DNA from: Olsenella sp. SW781 | GTDB lineage: Bacteria > Actinomycetota > Coriobacteriia > Coriobacteriales > Atopobiaceae | Assembly: GCF_012027725.1 (NCBI RefSeq) | Contig: NZ_SJOU01000015.1 | Coordinates: 1-64,000 of the forward strand | DNA: 64,000 bases | Reading direction: 5' to 3' | Shown here: positions 25,913 to 34,542 of the stretch, piece after piece | How positions within the stretch are numbered: the stretch's first letter is position 1 | How the letters are laid out: each line of letters begins with the position of its first letter | Position numbers and translations under genes: made by a program | Notes under the pieces: generated by a model | Told to the model about the DNA's origin: nothing | The model's database searches: none | Seen by the model: the letters and a program-made list of their open reading frames with translations, nothing else

Positions 25913-27532
25913 ATGGAGTTTCTTGACCTCGTGGAGAGGCACGCGCGGGAGCACCCCGAGGCGGAGGCGCTCGTCACCTCCGACGGCGCCCGCATGGGCT
26001 ACGGCGAGCTCTGGTCGGCCTCGGGCGGCGTGGCGGCCCTGCTCGCGAGGGAGGCCGCCCGCGACGGCCGCCCCGCGCACGAGCCGGTGATGGTCTACGG
26101 GCACAAGTCCCCGCTCATGCTGGCCTGCCTGCTCGCGTGCCTGCGCTCCGGGCGCCCCTACGTGCCGTGCGACTGCCACAGCGTGCCGCCCGCCCGCGTC
26201 CGCGCCATAGCCGCCCAGCTCGGCTCGCCCGTGCTGCTCGCCGTGGAGCCCCTGCCGCCGGAGGCGCTTGCCGACGGGGAGGGCCGCGCCCTCGCCGCCG
26301 ACGTCTGGGACGCCGAGAAGGTCGCGCGGGCCGCCGCGCTGAGCGAGCGGCCCGACGCCGGCCTCGCCGTCTCGGGCGACGAGCTGGCGTACGTGCTCTT
26401 CACCTCGGGCTCGACCGGCGCCCCCAAGGGCGTCGAGGTCACCGCCGCGTGCGTGGACCGCTTCATGCCCTGGTGCGTCTCGATCATGGGGCTGGGCGTC
26501 GCGGCGGGCGCCCCGCGCCGCTTCCTCGACCAGGCGCCCTTCTCCTTCGACCTCTCGGTCTTCGAGCTCGTGGGCGCGCTCGCCACGGGAGGGGCGCTCT
26601 TCTCGCTCACGCACGCGACGCAGTCCAGCATGCGCGACCAGCTGGCGGCGCTCGACGCGTCCGGGGTCTACGTCTGGGTGTCCACGCCCTCGTTCGCCGA
26701 GATGTGCCTCGCTGACCCGTCCTTCTCGGCGTCCCTCATGCCCCGGGTCGAGACCTTCCTCTTCTGCGGCGAGACGCTCACCAACGCCTGCGCGCGCAGG
26801 CTCCAGGAGCGCTTCCCCGCGGCGCGCGTGGTCAACTCGTACGGGCCCACGGAGTCGACGGTCGCGGTGAGCGCCGTGGAGGTGACCCCCGCGATGGCGG
26901 CCGCCCCCGACCCGCTGCCCGTGGGCGCGCCGCGGCCGGGCACGCGGATCAGGGTCGTCGACGAGCGGGGCGCGGACGTGGCGACGGGCGCCCTCGGCGA
27001 GGTCGTCATCGAGGGGGACACGGTGGCGCTCGGCTACCTCGGGCAGCCCGCGCTCACCGCCGCGCGGTTTGGGTCCGCGACCCTGGGCGGGCGCCCGGTC
27101 CGCACCTACCGCACGGGCGACGAGGGCTGGCTCGACGAGGGGGGCATGCTCCACTACCACGGTCGGATCGACCTCCAGGTCAAGCTCAACGGCTACCGCA
27201 TCGAACTCGGCGACGTGGAGTCCCACCTCGCGCAGGTCCCGGGCGTCAAGGCGGCGGCCGTGGTTGCCGCCACGCGCGACGGCCGGGCGGACCACCTCGT
27301 GGCCCACGTGGTCTGGGAGGGCGAGCGGCCCTCCTCGGACTTCGAGCTCGCGCGCGACGTCAAGGCCCGCCTGCGCTCCAGCCTCCCGCACTACATGATC
27401 CCGCGGCGCATCGTCTTCGACGACGCGCTCCCCGTGACCCCCAACGGGAAGGTCGACCGCCACGCGCTCGCCGAGGAGCTCCCGCGACGCGGGGCGCGCG
27501 GGCGCCGCGGCGTGGGAGGGGGCGCCGCATGA
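25913..27532 (+). CDS. dltA: D-alanine--D-alanyl carrier protein ligase DltA
   Basis: This is a 539-aa adenylate-forming enzyme. It has the ATP-binding loop FTSGSTGAPKG, the adenylate motif NSYGPTEST, and the C-terminal hinge HGRIDLQVKLNGYRIELGD with a final catalytic-lysine region, TPNGKVDRHAL. It activates D-alanine and loads it on DltC. Two in-frame ATGs (25904, 25913) follow GAGGAGAGG; the second has the better spacing. It opens an operon with dltB, dltD, dltC and further genes, and overlaps dltB by 4 bp. Confidence 0.93.
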   Translation: MEFLDLVERHAREHPEAEALVTSDGARMGYGELWSASGGVAALLAREAARDGRPAHEPVMVYGHKSPLMLACLLACLRSGRPYVPCDCHSVPPARVRAIAAQLGSPVLLAVEPLPPEALADGEGRALAADVWDAEKVARAAALSERPDAGLAVSGDELAYVLFTSGSTGAPKGVEVTAACVDRFMPWCVSIMGLGVAAGAPRRFLDQAPFSFDLSVFELVGALATGGALFSLTHATQSSMRDQLAALDASGVYVWVSTPSFAEMCLADPSFSASLMPRVETFLFCGETLTNACARRLQERFPAARVVNSYGPTESTVAVSAVEVTPAMAAAPDPLPVGAPRPGTRIRVVDERGADVATGALGEVVIEGDTVALGYLGQPALTAARFGSATLGGRPVRTYRTGDEGWLDEGGMLHYHGRIDLQVKLNGYRIELGDVESHLAQVPGVKAAAVVAATRDGRADHLVAHVVWEGERPSSDFELARDVKARLRSSLPHYMIPRRIVFDDALPVTPNGKVDRHALAEELPRRGARGRRGVGGGAA

Positions 27533-28728
27533 CGTTCTACGCCTCGCCAGCGTTCTTCGTCGCGCTCGTCGCGCTCATCGTCCCCGCCGCCGCGCTCGGC
27601 CTCTCCGGCCGGCCGATCAAGCGCTACGGCATGGCGGCCTCCGCCGTGATGCTCGCCCTGCTCTTCTCGGGGAGCGCGGCGCAGCTCGTGGCGTTTCTCG
27701 CCTTCGTGCTCGTCTCCACCGCGGCCATGCGCCTCACGCTCAGGAGCTGGCGGGGCGGGGAGGGGTCAGTCGCGCTCTACCGCGCGTGCCTCGCGGCGAC
27801 GCTCGCCCCGCTCGTCGCGTACAAGCTCGCCTCCGGCGCGGGCTCCGGCGTCGCCGACCTCGTGGGCTTCGCGGGCATCTCGTACGTGACCTTCCGCGCG
27901 GTGCAGGTGCTCATAGAGATCAAAGACGGGCTCATCACCGAGCTCACGGTGGGCGACTACCTCTACTTCCTCACGTTCTTCGCCACCATCACCTCGGGCC
28001 CCATCGACCGCAGCCGGCGCTTCCTCGCGGACGCCAACGCGCCGCTCGGCCGGGACGAGTACGCCGACCTGCTCTCCCGCGGGGTCCTGCTCGTCCTTCT
28101 CGGCGCGGTGGGCCAGCTCGTCATCGCCACGATCGCGCTGCGCTACTACCAGCCCGACCGGCCGCTCGTCTCGGCGGGGCTCGCCTACGGCGTGGCCCGG
28201 CAGGTGGCAAACGCCTACCTCTACGGCATCTACCTCTTCTTCGACTTCGCCGGCTACAGCCTCATGGCCATGGGCGTGAGCTACTGCCTGGGGATCCGCT
28301 GCCCGAGGAACTTCGACGCGCCCTATCGCGCGGTGGACCTCAAGGACTTCTGGAACCGCTGGCACATCACGCTCTCCACCTGGCTGCGCGACTTCGTGTT
28401 CATGCGGCTCGTGCGCTCGCTCACGCGCCGGAAGCTCCTCTCCTCGCGCCTCCAGCGCGCCTGCGCGGGCTACGTCGTCAACATGCTCGTCATGGGCGCC
28501 TGGCACGGCCTCACGGCCGACTACCTGCTCTACGGCCTCTACCACGGCGTGCTGCTCGCGGGGCTCGAGGTCTGGCAGAAGAAGTCGGCGTTCTACCGGA
28601 GGAACCACCAGAGGCGGTGGTACCGCGCGTGCTCCTGGTTCGTGACGATGCAGCTCGTCATCATCGGATTCGCCATCTTCTCGGGGCAGCTGAGCTCGAT
28701 CGTGGGGAGGATCGTCAATGGCCTGTGA
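27529..28728 (+). CDS. dltB: D-alanyl transfer protein DltB (MBOAT)
   Basis: This 399-aa polytopic membrane protein of the MBOAT family has about 10-11 helices. It has the conserved DFWNRWHITLSTWLRDFVF motif and the catalytic histidine in GAWHG. It moves D-alanine from DltC across the membrane for transfer to teichoic acids. It starts inside the dltA stop (ATGA) and overlaps the next small gene by 11 bp, so translation is probably coupled. Confidence 0.93.
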   Translation: MTFYASPAFFVALVALIVPAAALGLSGRPIKRYGMAASAVMLALLFSGSAAQLVAFLAFVLVSTAAMRLTLRSWRGGEGSVALYRACLAATLAPLVAYKLASGAGSGVADLVGFAGISYVTFRAVQVLIEIKDGLITELTVGDYLYFLTFFATITSGPIDRSRRFLADANAPLGRDEYADLLSRGVLLVLLGAVGQLVIATIALRYYQPDRPLVSAGLAYGVARQVANAYLYGIYLFFDFAGYSLMAMGVSYCLGIRCPRNFDAPYRAVDLKDFWNRWHITLSTWLRDFVFMRLVRSLTRRKLLSSRLQRACAGYVVNMLVMGAWHGLTADYLLYGLYHGVLLAGLEVWQKKSAFYRRNHQRRWYRACSWFVTMQLVIIGFAIFSGQLSSIVGRIVNGL

Positions 28729-29020
28729 CGTCGGGAGGGGCCCGTCGGCTGACGCCGCGGGAAAGAGGGGCGCGCTGGGAAGGAAGGACGCGGCGGGCGA
28801 GAAGGACGCGGCGGGCGAGAAGGGCGCGGCGGGCGAGAAGGACGTGCGGCCCACCCTCGCCGCCCGGCGTGCCCGCCTGGTCGCGTGGTTCTTCGGGGAC
28901 AGCTGGTCCGCCGCGCTCGCGTGGGCCGCGGTGGCGGTCGCGTGCGTGGGCGTGCTCGCGTGGTTCTTCCTCGTCTCGCCGTTCGGGGTCCCCGCGCAGC
29001 CGGTCTATGCGGGATTCTAG
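28718..29020 (+). CDS. DltX-like small membrane protein
   Basis: This 100-aa protein has one transmembrane helix (about residues 67-88) and a short tail ending in Pro-Val-Tyr-Ala-Gly-Phe. DltX peptides in dlt operons have a single helix and a conserved C-terminal (F)xYxxF-type end that contacts DltB/DltD, so this is a plausible divergent DltX. It is about twice the usual length because of a hydrophilic N-terminus with tandem AAGEK repeats, encoded by an 18-bp DNA repeat. Its position between dltB and dltD, not before dltA, is unusual. Confidence 0.6.
   Translation: MACDVGRGPSADAAGKRGALGRKDAAGEKDAAGEKGAAGEKDVRPTLAARRARLVAWFFGDSWSAALAWAAVAVACVGVLAWFFLVSPFGVPAQPVYAGF
28783..28845. repeat. 18-bp tandem repeat inside the DltX-like gene
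   Basis: GAAGGACGCGGCGGGCGA repeats at 28783-28800, 28801-28818 and 28819-28836 (one substitution), then partially. Each junction recreates GGCGAGAAG, the core of the window's abundant word. Confidence 0.9.
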
Positions 29021-29032
29021 GGAGGTGTCGTG

Positions 29033-30274
29033 ATGCGTCGTCGGCTCTGCGCGCTTCTCGCCGTGCCGTGCCTGGCCCTCGCGGCCCTCGCGGGCCTCTG
29101 GGCGTGGTCCGGCTCCTACGTCGGCACGCTCGCTGCGTCCGCGCCCTACGTCGACTACCTCTCCACCCGGGAGGTGGCGAGCCTGGAGTTCGTCCGCGCG
29201 TCGCTCGCGGGCCGGCGCGCCCTCGGCAACGACACGCGTCTCGTGTTTGGCACCTCCGAGCTCTACCCGGGCGGGAAGGGCCCTGCGCACCCGGTCGCGC
29301 TCCTGCGGGGGCGCGCCCACGGCATCGACGTGATGCCCGTGGGCCGCGCCTACTGCGAGAGCCTCTGGCAGGCGGTCGAGCTCGGCGCGCTCGCGCCCGA
29401 CGTCCTCTCGACGGGGGACGACCGCGTGGTGGTCTTCCTGAGCATGCAGTGGTTCATGCCCAGCCGCAACACGGCGGCGGACCTCTCCACGTCCTTCTCG
29501 CAGGGCGCCCTGGACGCGCTCATGGCGAGCGACACCATATCGGACGAGGTCAAGGCCCGCGTCCGCGCCCGCCTGGCCGCCTATGGGACCATTGCGGAGG
29601 GGGAGGACAACCCCGTGTTCGGGGCGGCCTCCGCCGTCGACGGCGCCGCGCGCGGGGCGCAGGGACGCGTCCGGCTCGCGCTCGAGCTGGCCTCGGGAGG
29701 GCCGTCCAACGGCATGGCGGGGCAGACGGACGCCGAGGTCACGGCCGCGGCCGGGGACGGCGGGGGCGCCGAGCCCAACTGGGACTCGCTCATATCCGAG
29801 GGCCGCGCGCTCGCCGAGGCCGACTCGACGAGCAACGACGCGGGCTACGCGGACGCCGTCTGGACCTCAGGGGAGTACGACCGCTTCCTCGCCGCGTCGC
29901 GCCGCTGGAGGCCGTTTCCCAGCGGCGGCCTCTTCAGCGAGCAGGAGTTCGGCGACTTCCAGCTGCTGCTCGACGTCTGCCAGGAGGCGGGGCTCCGGCC
30001 GCTCGTGGTGATCCAGGCCAACAAGGGCTGGGCATACGACCAGACGGCCTACGACGGGCCCGTCCGGGAGGGCTTCCGCGACCGGGTGGAGGCCATGTGC
30101 GCCGACGCGGGCGTGGAGGTCGCGGACTTCTCGGCCTATGACGACGACCTCCTCTTCTGCCGGGACGCCTCGCACCCCTCGGCGCTCGGGAGCGCCTACT
30201 ACTCCCGGTGCATCTACCGGTGGTTCACCGAGGGCGTCGTGGACACGGGCGTCCCGCCCGGGGGCGCCGCCTGA
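29033..30274 (+). CDS. dltD: DltD-like D-alanyl transferase, paralogue 1
   Basis: This 413-aa protein has an N-terminal membrane anchor (about residues 5-26) and an extracellular SGNH-like hydrolase domain. Ser75 is in GTSEL, and a C-terminal Asp-x-x-His is in DASHPSALG. DltD acts outside the membrane in the last step of teichoic acid D-alanylation. The ATG at 29033 follows GGAGG; a GTG one codon upstream is possible. A Gly/Ala-rich insertion around residues 195-250 has no counterpart in the second paralogue. Confidence 0.82.
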   Translation: MRRRLCALLAVPCLALAALAGLWAWSGSYVGTLAASAPYVDYLSTREVASLEFVRASLAGRRALGNDTRLVFGTSELYPGGKGPAHPVALLRGRAHGIDVMPVGRAYCESLWQAVELGALAPDVLSTGDDRVVVFLSMQWFMPSRNTAADLSTSFSQGALDALMASDTISDEVKARVRARLAAYGTIAEGEDNPVFGAASAVDGAARGAQGRVRLALELASGGPSNGMAGQTDAEVTAAAGDGGGAEPNWDSLISEGRALAEADSTSNDAGYADAVWTSGEYDRFLAASRRWRPFPSGGLFSEQEFGDFQLLLDVCQEAGLRPLVVIQANKGWAYDQTAYDGPVREGFRDRVEAMCADAGVEVADFSAYDDDLLFCRDASHPSALGSAYYSRCIYRWFTEGVVDTGVPPGGAA

Positions 30275-30335
30275 GCGGCCGCGCCCGACGCGTGGCCGAC
30301 GGATGGGACAAGGCTGACGATCAAAGGAGAACGAC

Positions 30336-30590
30336 ATGGCAAAGATGGGACATGACGAGGTCATGGGACGCGTGCTCGACCTTCTGGCGGACGTCTGCGG
30401 CGACGACGCGGCGCGCGAGCACCCCGACGACGACCTCTTTGAGCTGGGGCTGCTTGACTCTATGGCGGCAATCGAGCTCCTGGTGGGGCTCGAGGACGAG
30501 TTTGGCGTCACAATCGCCCCGACCGAGGTCGAGCGCTCGGAGATGAACTCCGCCCGCACCATCGCGGCGCAGGTCGAGAGGCGCCTCTAG
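30336..30590 (+). CDS. dltC: D-alanyl carrier protein DltC
   Basis: This 84-aa acyl-carrier-type protein has the phosphopantetheine attachment site Ser42 in LLDSMAAIEL. It carries D-alanine as a thioester from DltA to DltB. The ATG follows AAAGGAG. It lies between the two dltD paralogues and is followed 1 nt later by the second. Confidence 0.93.
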   Translation: MAKMGHDEVMGRVLDLLADVCGDDAAREHPDDDLFELGLLDSMAAIELLVGLEDEFGVTIAPTEVERSEMNSARTIAAQVERRL

Positions 30591-30591
30591 C

Positions 30592-31776
30592 ATGAGGCGC
30601 CACGCGCGGCGGCCCGGAGCCCGCCCGTCGGCGGGCGTCCGGCGCCTCGTGGCCGTGACGGGGGCGCTCGCGCTCTGCGTCGGGACGCTCGCCGCGCTCT
30701 GGTGCGCCCTGCCCTCGAACGGCCCCGCCGACCCCACGAGGATCTACGACTACGTCTATGCGGACGGCAAGTCGGAGAACGAGGACTTCACGCTGGCCAA
30801 CATGTCCGACGACGGCTACCTCTGCTTCGGCTCCTCGGAGTTCGCCATCTCCAAGGACCTGGTGAGCATGTGCCCGCAGGCGGTCTTCGGCGAGAGCGTG
30901 GCCGGCGTGGACATGACCTTCGTGGGCCAGGGCTACGACCAGAGCCTCTGGCAGGCGATAGCGGCCGGCGCCTACGGCGGGCGCGTGCGCAACCGCAAAG
31001 TTATGATCGTGGTCTCCCCGCAGTGGTTCTTCAAGGGGAACGGCGACCAGGACAAGTTCGAGGGGCGCTTCTCCTACTCCCTCTATCGCGCCTTCGCGCA
31101 GAACCCCGACATCTCGGACGAGACGAAGGAGTACGTGCGCGCCCGCTGCGAGGCGCTCGGCGTCCCGGCGGCCGAGCTCGACGCCGCAGACCCCGGCGCC
31201 TCGCCGGTGGATGCGGTGAGCGGCTGGTTCCACGACCTCGCGGACGCGTGGCGCCTGCGCTCCCGGGTCCCGGGGATCGTGGCCATCTCGCCCTCGAAGA
31301 GCCCCGCGCGCACGGCCGGCGTCCCCACCGGGGAGCCCGACTGGGACGCCTTGCTCGACGAGGCCCGCGCCGAGGGGGCGGCCGCCTGCACGACGAACGA
31401 CTTCTGCGTCTACGACGCCTACTGGGAGAAGAACCACACGTTCATGCCCGAGCTCTTCGAGAACTTCCACGAGGCCGACGACGAGTACGCGGACCTCGCG
31501 TGCCTGCTCGAGGTCTGCCGCGAGGCGGGCCTGGAGCCGCTGGTGTGCATCCTGCCGGTCCACGGGCGCTGGTACGATCTCGCCGACGTCTCCCGGGAGG
31601 AGCGCGAGGCCTACTACGCGCGGGTGCGGAAGATCTGCGACGACGCGGGGGCGGCCTATGCCGACTTCTCCGGCTGCGAGTACGAGCCGTACTTCCTCTG
31701 CGACACGGTCCATCCCGGCTGGGTGGGCTGGGTCAGGATCGAGCGGGCCTTCTACGACTTCGTGACCGCGCCATGA
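30592..31776 (+). CDS. dltD: DltD-like D-alanyl transferase, paralogue 2
   Basis: This 394-aa protein has an N-terminal anchor (about residues 20-40) and the DltD catalytic pieces: Ser82 in GSSEF, the QSLWQA and SPQWFF segments, and a C-terminal DTVHPGWVGW. It shares this framework with the gene at 29033 but differs over most of its length, so the two are old paralogues and not a recent duplication. Possibly they act on different acceptors or form a pair. The start follows GAGAGG at the dltC stop. Confidence 0.82.
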   Translation: MRRHARRPGARPSAGVRRLVAVTGALALCVGTLAALWCALPSNGPADPTRIYDYVYADGKSENEDFTLANMSDDGYLCFGSSEFAISKDLVSMCPQAVFGESVAGVDMTFVGQGYDQSLWQAIAAGAYGGRVRNRKVMIVVSPQWFFKGNGDQDKFEGRFSYSLYRAFAQNPDISDETKEYVRARCEALGVPAAELDAADPGASPVDAVSGWFHDLADAWRLRSRVPGIVAISPSKSPARTAGVPTGEPDWDALLDEARAEGAAACTTNDFCVYDAYWEKNHTFMPELFENFHEADDEYADLACLLEVCREAGLEPLVCILPVHGRWYDLADVSREEREAYYARVRKICDDAGAAYADFSGCEYEPYFLCDTVHPGWVGWVRIERAFYDFVTAP

Positions 31777-33374
31777 GCGGGGCGAGCGGGGCGGTCCCCG
31801 GGAGGGCGCGCGCCGTCGCCGTCCTTCTCGCGTGCGCGCTCGCGCTGGCGCCCGCGGCGGCCCGGGCCGACGAGGCGCTCCTGCCCGGCGAGGACGACCT
31901 CGGCGAGCCGGGCCTCTCGGCCGAGGAGGTGGCCCGCATCACGGAGCCGGAGCTCGACCCCACCGAGGACGGCGCGGCGCGCCCCGGCGACGAGCCGCGG
32001 GGAGACGAGCTCGCATCCCGGCTCGACGACTACCTCGACGAGGCGTTCCCCGCCTGCGGCATGCCGGGTGCCGCCGTGGCCGTGGTGGATGCCGGCGGGG
32101 TGCGCTACCTGCGCTGCCTCGGCGACGTCACGGGACCGGACGAGACCTTCCTCATAGGCTCGCTCTCCAAGTCCATGACGGCGGCGGCCGTGATGCAGCT
32201 CGTGGACGAGGGGGCCGTCGACCTGGACACGCCCGCCGCGGCGTATGCCCCGGGCTATGGCGTCCCCGCGTCGGTGACGGTGCGCGACCTGCTCAACCAG
32301 ACGAGCGGATTTGGGTACTTCGAGCCGCTCTCGGGCGCGCGGTCGGGCGAGGCCGCCGGGTCCTTCTCGTACGCCAACGCCAACTACGACCTGCTCGGGC
32401 GCATCGTGGAGTGCGCGAGCGGGATGCCGCTGGGGGCGTACCTGCGCGAGTTTGTCTTCACCCCGCTCGGGATGGGCGACGCCTCCGCTGGCGGCGAGCC
32501 CGAGCGCGCCCCCCGGGCCGAGGGGCACCGCTCGTGGTTCGGCGCGTGGGCGGCGGACGGCTTCGAGCACGGGGAAGGGGACGACGCCTGGGGCGGCCCG
32601 GCCTCCGGCTACGTCCGCGCGAGCGTCTCGGACATGGCGGCGTACCTGCGGATGTATCTCAACAGCGGGGAGGTGGCGCCCGGCGGCGCGCGCGTGCTCT
32701 CGTCCCGCGCCGTCCACCGGATGATCTTCTCGCGCGTGCCCGACCCCGAGGGGGACACCTACTACGGCATGGGCTGGACCACCTACTCCTGGGGCGATGG
32801 CGAGCTCGTGATGTCGCACGACGGCCAGGTGGAGAACTACGTGGCGCGCATGTGCGCGATTCCCGGCCGCGACCTCGCGATCGTGGTGCTCGCGGACGGC
32901 AGCGACGAGTTCGGCGGCAACGAGGCGTTCTTCTCGCTGGCGGACGGGGTGACGGCCATCGCCGTGGGCGGGCGCGCCGACCCGGCGGACGCGGCGGCGC
33001 GCCCGGGCGAGCACGCGCGCTACAACGCGCTCTACGCGCTCGCCGTCCTGCTCAGCGCGCTGCCGCTCGCGTGGGGGGCGGTGCGGCGGCTCCGCGGGTC
33101 CCGGCGGGCGCCCCGGGCGCTGCCGTTCCTGCTGCTGCACATGGCGGCGCCGGTCTACCTGCTGGGCACCCCGCCGCTCCTCACGGGCATGCGCTGGCGC
33201 GACTTCGCGTCCTACTATCCTGACCAGACGCTCGTCCTTCTCGCCTGCTGTATCCTTCTTCTCGTGGGAGGCCTCGGCGGCCTTCCGGGAATGGCCCGGA
33301 CGACGGGGAGGAGGAGCGGTGCCAGAGGTGACGGCGGTGCCGGTGACGCCAGAGGTGCCGGTGACGCTCGATGA
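31773..33374 (+). CDS. Serine beta-lactamase-like hydrolase (DltE-like)
   Basis: This 533-aa protein has a signal peptide and a class C beta-lactamase/DD-peptidase fold, with Ser130-x-x-Lys133 in GSLSKS, a Tyr-Ala-Asn motif in SYANANYD and a His-Asp-Gly motif in MSHDGQ. Three C-terminal transmembrane helices (about residues 415-510) hold it to the membrane. Relatives encoded in dlt operons (DltE of Lactiplantibacillus) remove D-alanine from lipoteichoic acid, which is the best guess here. It overlaps dltD by 4 bp and the next gene by 56 bp. Confidence 0.8.
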   Translation: MSGASGAVPGRARAVAVLLACALALAPAAARADEALLPGEDDLGEPGLSAEEVARITEPELDPTEDGAARPGDEPRGDELASRLDDYLDEAFPACGMPGAAVAVVDAGGVRYLRCLGDVTGPDETFLIGSLSKSMTAAAVMQLVDEGAVDLDTPAAAYAPGYGVPASVTVRDLLNQTSGFGYFEPLSGARSGEAAGSFSYANANYDLLGRIVECASGMPLGAYLREFVFTPLGMGDASAGGEPERAPRAEGHRSWFGAWAADGFEHGEGDDAWGGPASGYVRASVSDMAAYLRMYLNSGEVAPGGARVLSSRAVHRMIFSRVPDPEGDTYYGMGWTTYSWGDGELVMSHDGQVENYVARMCAIPGRDLAIVVLADGSDEFGGNEAFFSLADGVTAIAVGGRADPADAAARPGEHARYNALYALAVLLSALPLAWGAVRRLRGSRRAPRALPFLLLHMAAPVYLLGTPPLLTGMRWRDFASYYPDQTLVLLACCILLLVGGLGGLPGMARTTGRRSGARGDGGAGDARGAGDAR

Positions 33375-33909
33375 CGGCGTGGTGCGCCTGGTGTCTCCCG
33401 ACCAGGTGCGGCCGGCCGAGCTGCTCGACTACGTGACGCGCAACCGCGCGTTCCTGCGGGAGTTCGAGCCCGCCCGCGAGGACGGCTACTACACCGAGGG
33501 GGCGCAGCGGGAGCTGCTCGAGGGCGAGCTCGCCGCCTGGCGAGAAGACCGTGGGTATCGGCTCTACGTGCGGCTCGTTGCCGAGGGCGGCCTGCTCGTC
33601 GGCAGCGTGGCCCTGAACAACGTGGTGCGCGGCGCCTTCCTGAGCGCCCACCTGGGCATCCGCATGGACGGCGCGCGCGGGGGCCGCGGGTACGCCACGC
33701 GCGCGACGCGCCTCGTGGTGGACTGGGCCTTCGGCGAGCTGGGGCTCCATCGGGTGGAGGCCAACGTCATGCCCCGCAACGCCCGCTCGCTCAGGGTGCT
33801 CGAGAAGTGCGGCTTTGCCAACGAGGGGCTCTCGCCGCGCTACCTGCGCATCAACGGGGTCTGGGAGGACCACGTCCACATGGTGCGCCTGAACGACGCG
33901 CTGGAGTAG
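33319..33909 (+). CDS. GNAT family N-acetyltransferase (RimJ/RimL-like)
   Basis: This 196-aa acetyltransferase of the RimJ/RimL branch has an acetyl-CoA-binding segment near GGRGYATRATRLVVDWAFGE and the later RVEANVMPRNARSLRVLEKCG stretch. The GTG start follows GGGAGGAGGAG and lies 56 bp inside the previous gene in another frame. The first 45 nt are repetitive and encode a Pro-Glu-Val-Thr-type N-terminus. The target is unknown; the position suggests cotranscription with the dlt genes. Confidence 0.83.
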   Translation: MPEVTAVPVTPEVPVTLDDGVVRLVSPDQVRPAELLDYVTRNRAFLREFEPAREDGYYTEGAQRELLEGELAAWREDRGYRLYVRLVAEGGLLVGSVALNNVVRGAFLSAHLGIRMDGARGGRGYATRATRLVVDWAFGELGLHRVEANVMPRNARSLRVLEKCGFANEGLSPRYLRINGVWEDHVHMVRLNDALE

Positions 33910-33998
33910 CGGCCGGCATCGACGCCCTGGGCGCCGCCCGTCCCCTGGGGCGACGTCCGCACGGGGCGTGCCGGGAGCGGGGGTCCGAGGTCGCGGCG

Positions 33999-34439
33999 CT
34001 AGATCGGCTTGGCGGTGCAGGGGCCCGCGTCGTCGGGGCGCACGAGGTCGGCGAGCGTGCGGCTGTCCAGGTAGGAGGACGTCACGCGGCCGAGGTCGCG
34101 CCAGACGCCCACGGTGGTGCAGGTGTCTCGCTGCGGGCAGAGCTCCTCGTTGGTGCAGTCGAGGCAGCTCACCGGCGCGAGGGATCCCTCCGCGGCGCGC
34201 AGGAGCTCGCCGAGGGTGTAGTCCTCCGGCTTGCGCGTGAGCTGGTAGCCGCCGCCCTTGCCGCGCTGGCTGCGCACGTAGCCGGCCTTGTGCATGAGCG
34301 AGATGACCTGCTCGAGGTACTTGCGCGAGATGCCCTGCCGGCGCGAGACGTCGCCGAGCGAGACCCAGCCCTCGTGGCAGGCGAGGTCCGCCATCGCGCG
34401 CAGCGCGTACATCCCCTTGGTCGAGAACATTCCAGCCAT
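33999..34439 (-). CDS. Rrf2 family Fe-S regulator (IscR/SufR type)
   Basis: This 146-aa protein has a winged helix (STKGMYALRAMADLA, ISRKYLEQVISLMHKAGYV, RGKGGGYQL). A cysteine cluster follows (Cys92, Cys95, Cys101, Cys107), likely to hold an Fe-S cluster. It is the last gene of the suf operon, so it probably senses Fe-S status and represses suf. The start follows GGAGGTGACGAG. A complex GGGGACGGG repeat separates it from sufU. Confidence 0.9.
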   Translation of the reverse strand: MAGMFSTKGMYALRAMADLACHEGWVSLGDVSRRQGISRKYLEQVISLMHKAGYVRSQRGKGGGYQLTRKPEDYTLGELLRAAEGSLAPVSCLDCTNEELCPQRDTCTTVGVWRDLGRVTSSYLDSRTLADLVRPDDAGPCTAKPI

Positions 34440-34453
34440 CTCGTCACCTCCGT

Positions 34454-34531
34454 CTGTAAATTGGGGACGGGTTTTTTCTCTCTGTTAATTGGGGACGGGT
34501 TATTTCTTCCTGAGAGAAAAAACACGTCCCC
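34454..34531. repeat. GGGGACGGG-core repeat cluster in the suf operon
   Basis: Two direct copies of CTGT(A/T)AATTGGGGACGGGTT (34454, 34482) are followed by an inverted GAGAGAAAAAACACGTCCCC (34512-34531), so the cluster folds on itself. It matches the repeat at 13712 over 20 bases. It fills the sufU-rrf2 gap. Confidence 0.88.
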
Positions 34532-34542
34532 TTTTCCTTGGG

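Noticed and set aside
28783-28845. Tandem repeat considered as a CRISPR or origin iteron
   Set aside because: The repeats are contiguous without spacers and lie inside a translated gene.
34440-34542. Insertion sequence between sufU and rrf2
   Set aside because: Only short repeats of the GGGGACGGG type are present; no transposase frame or terminal repeats with a target duplication.
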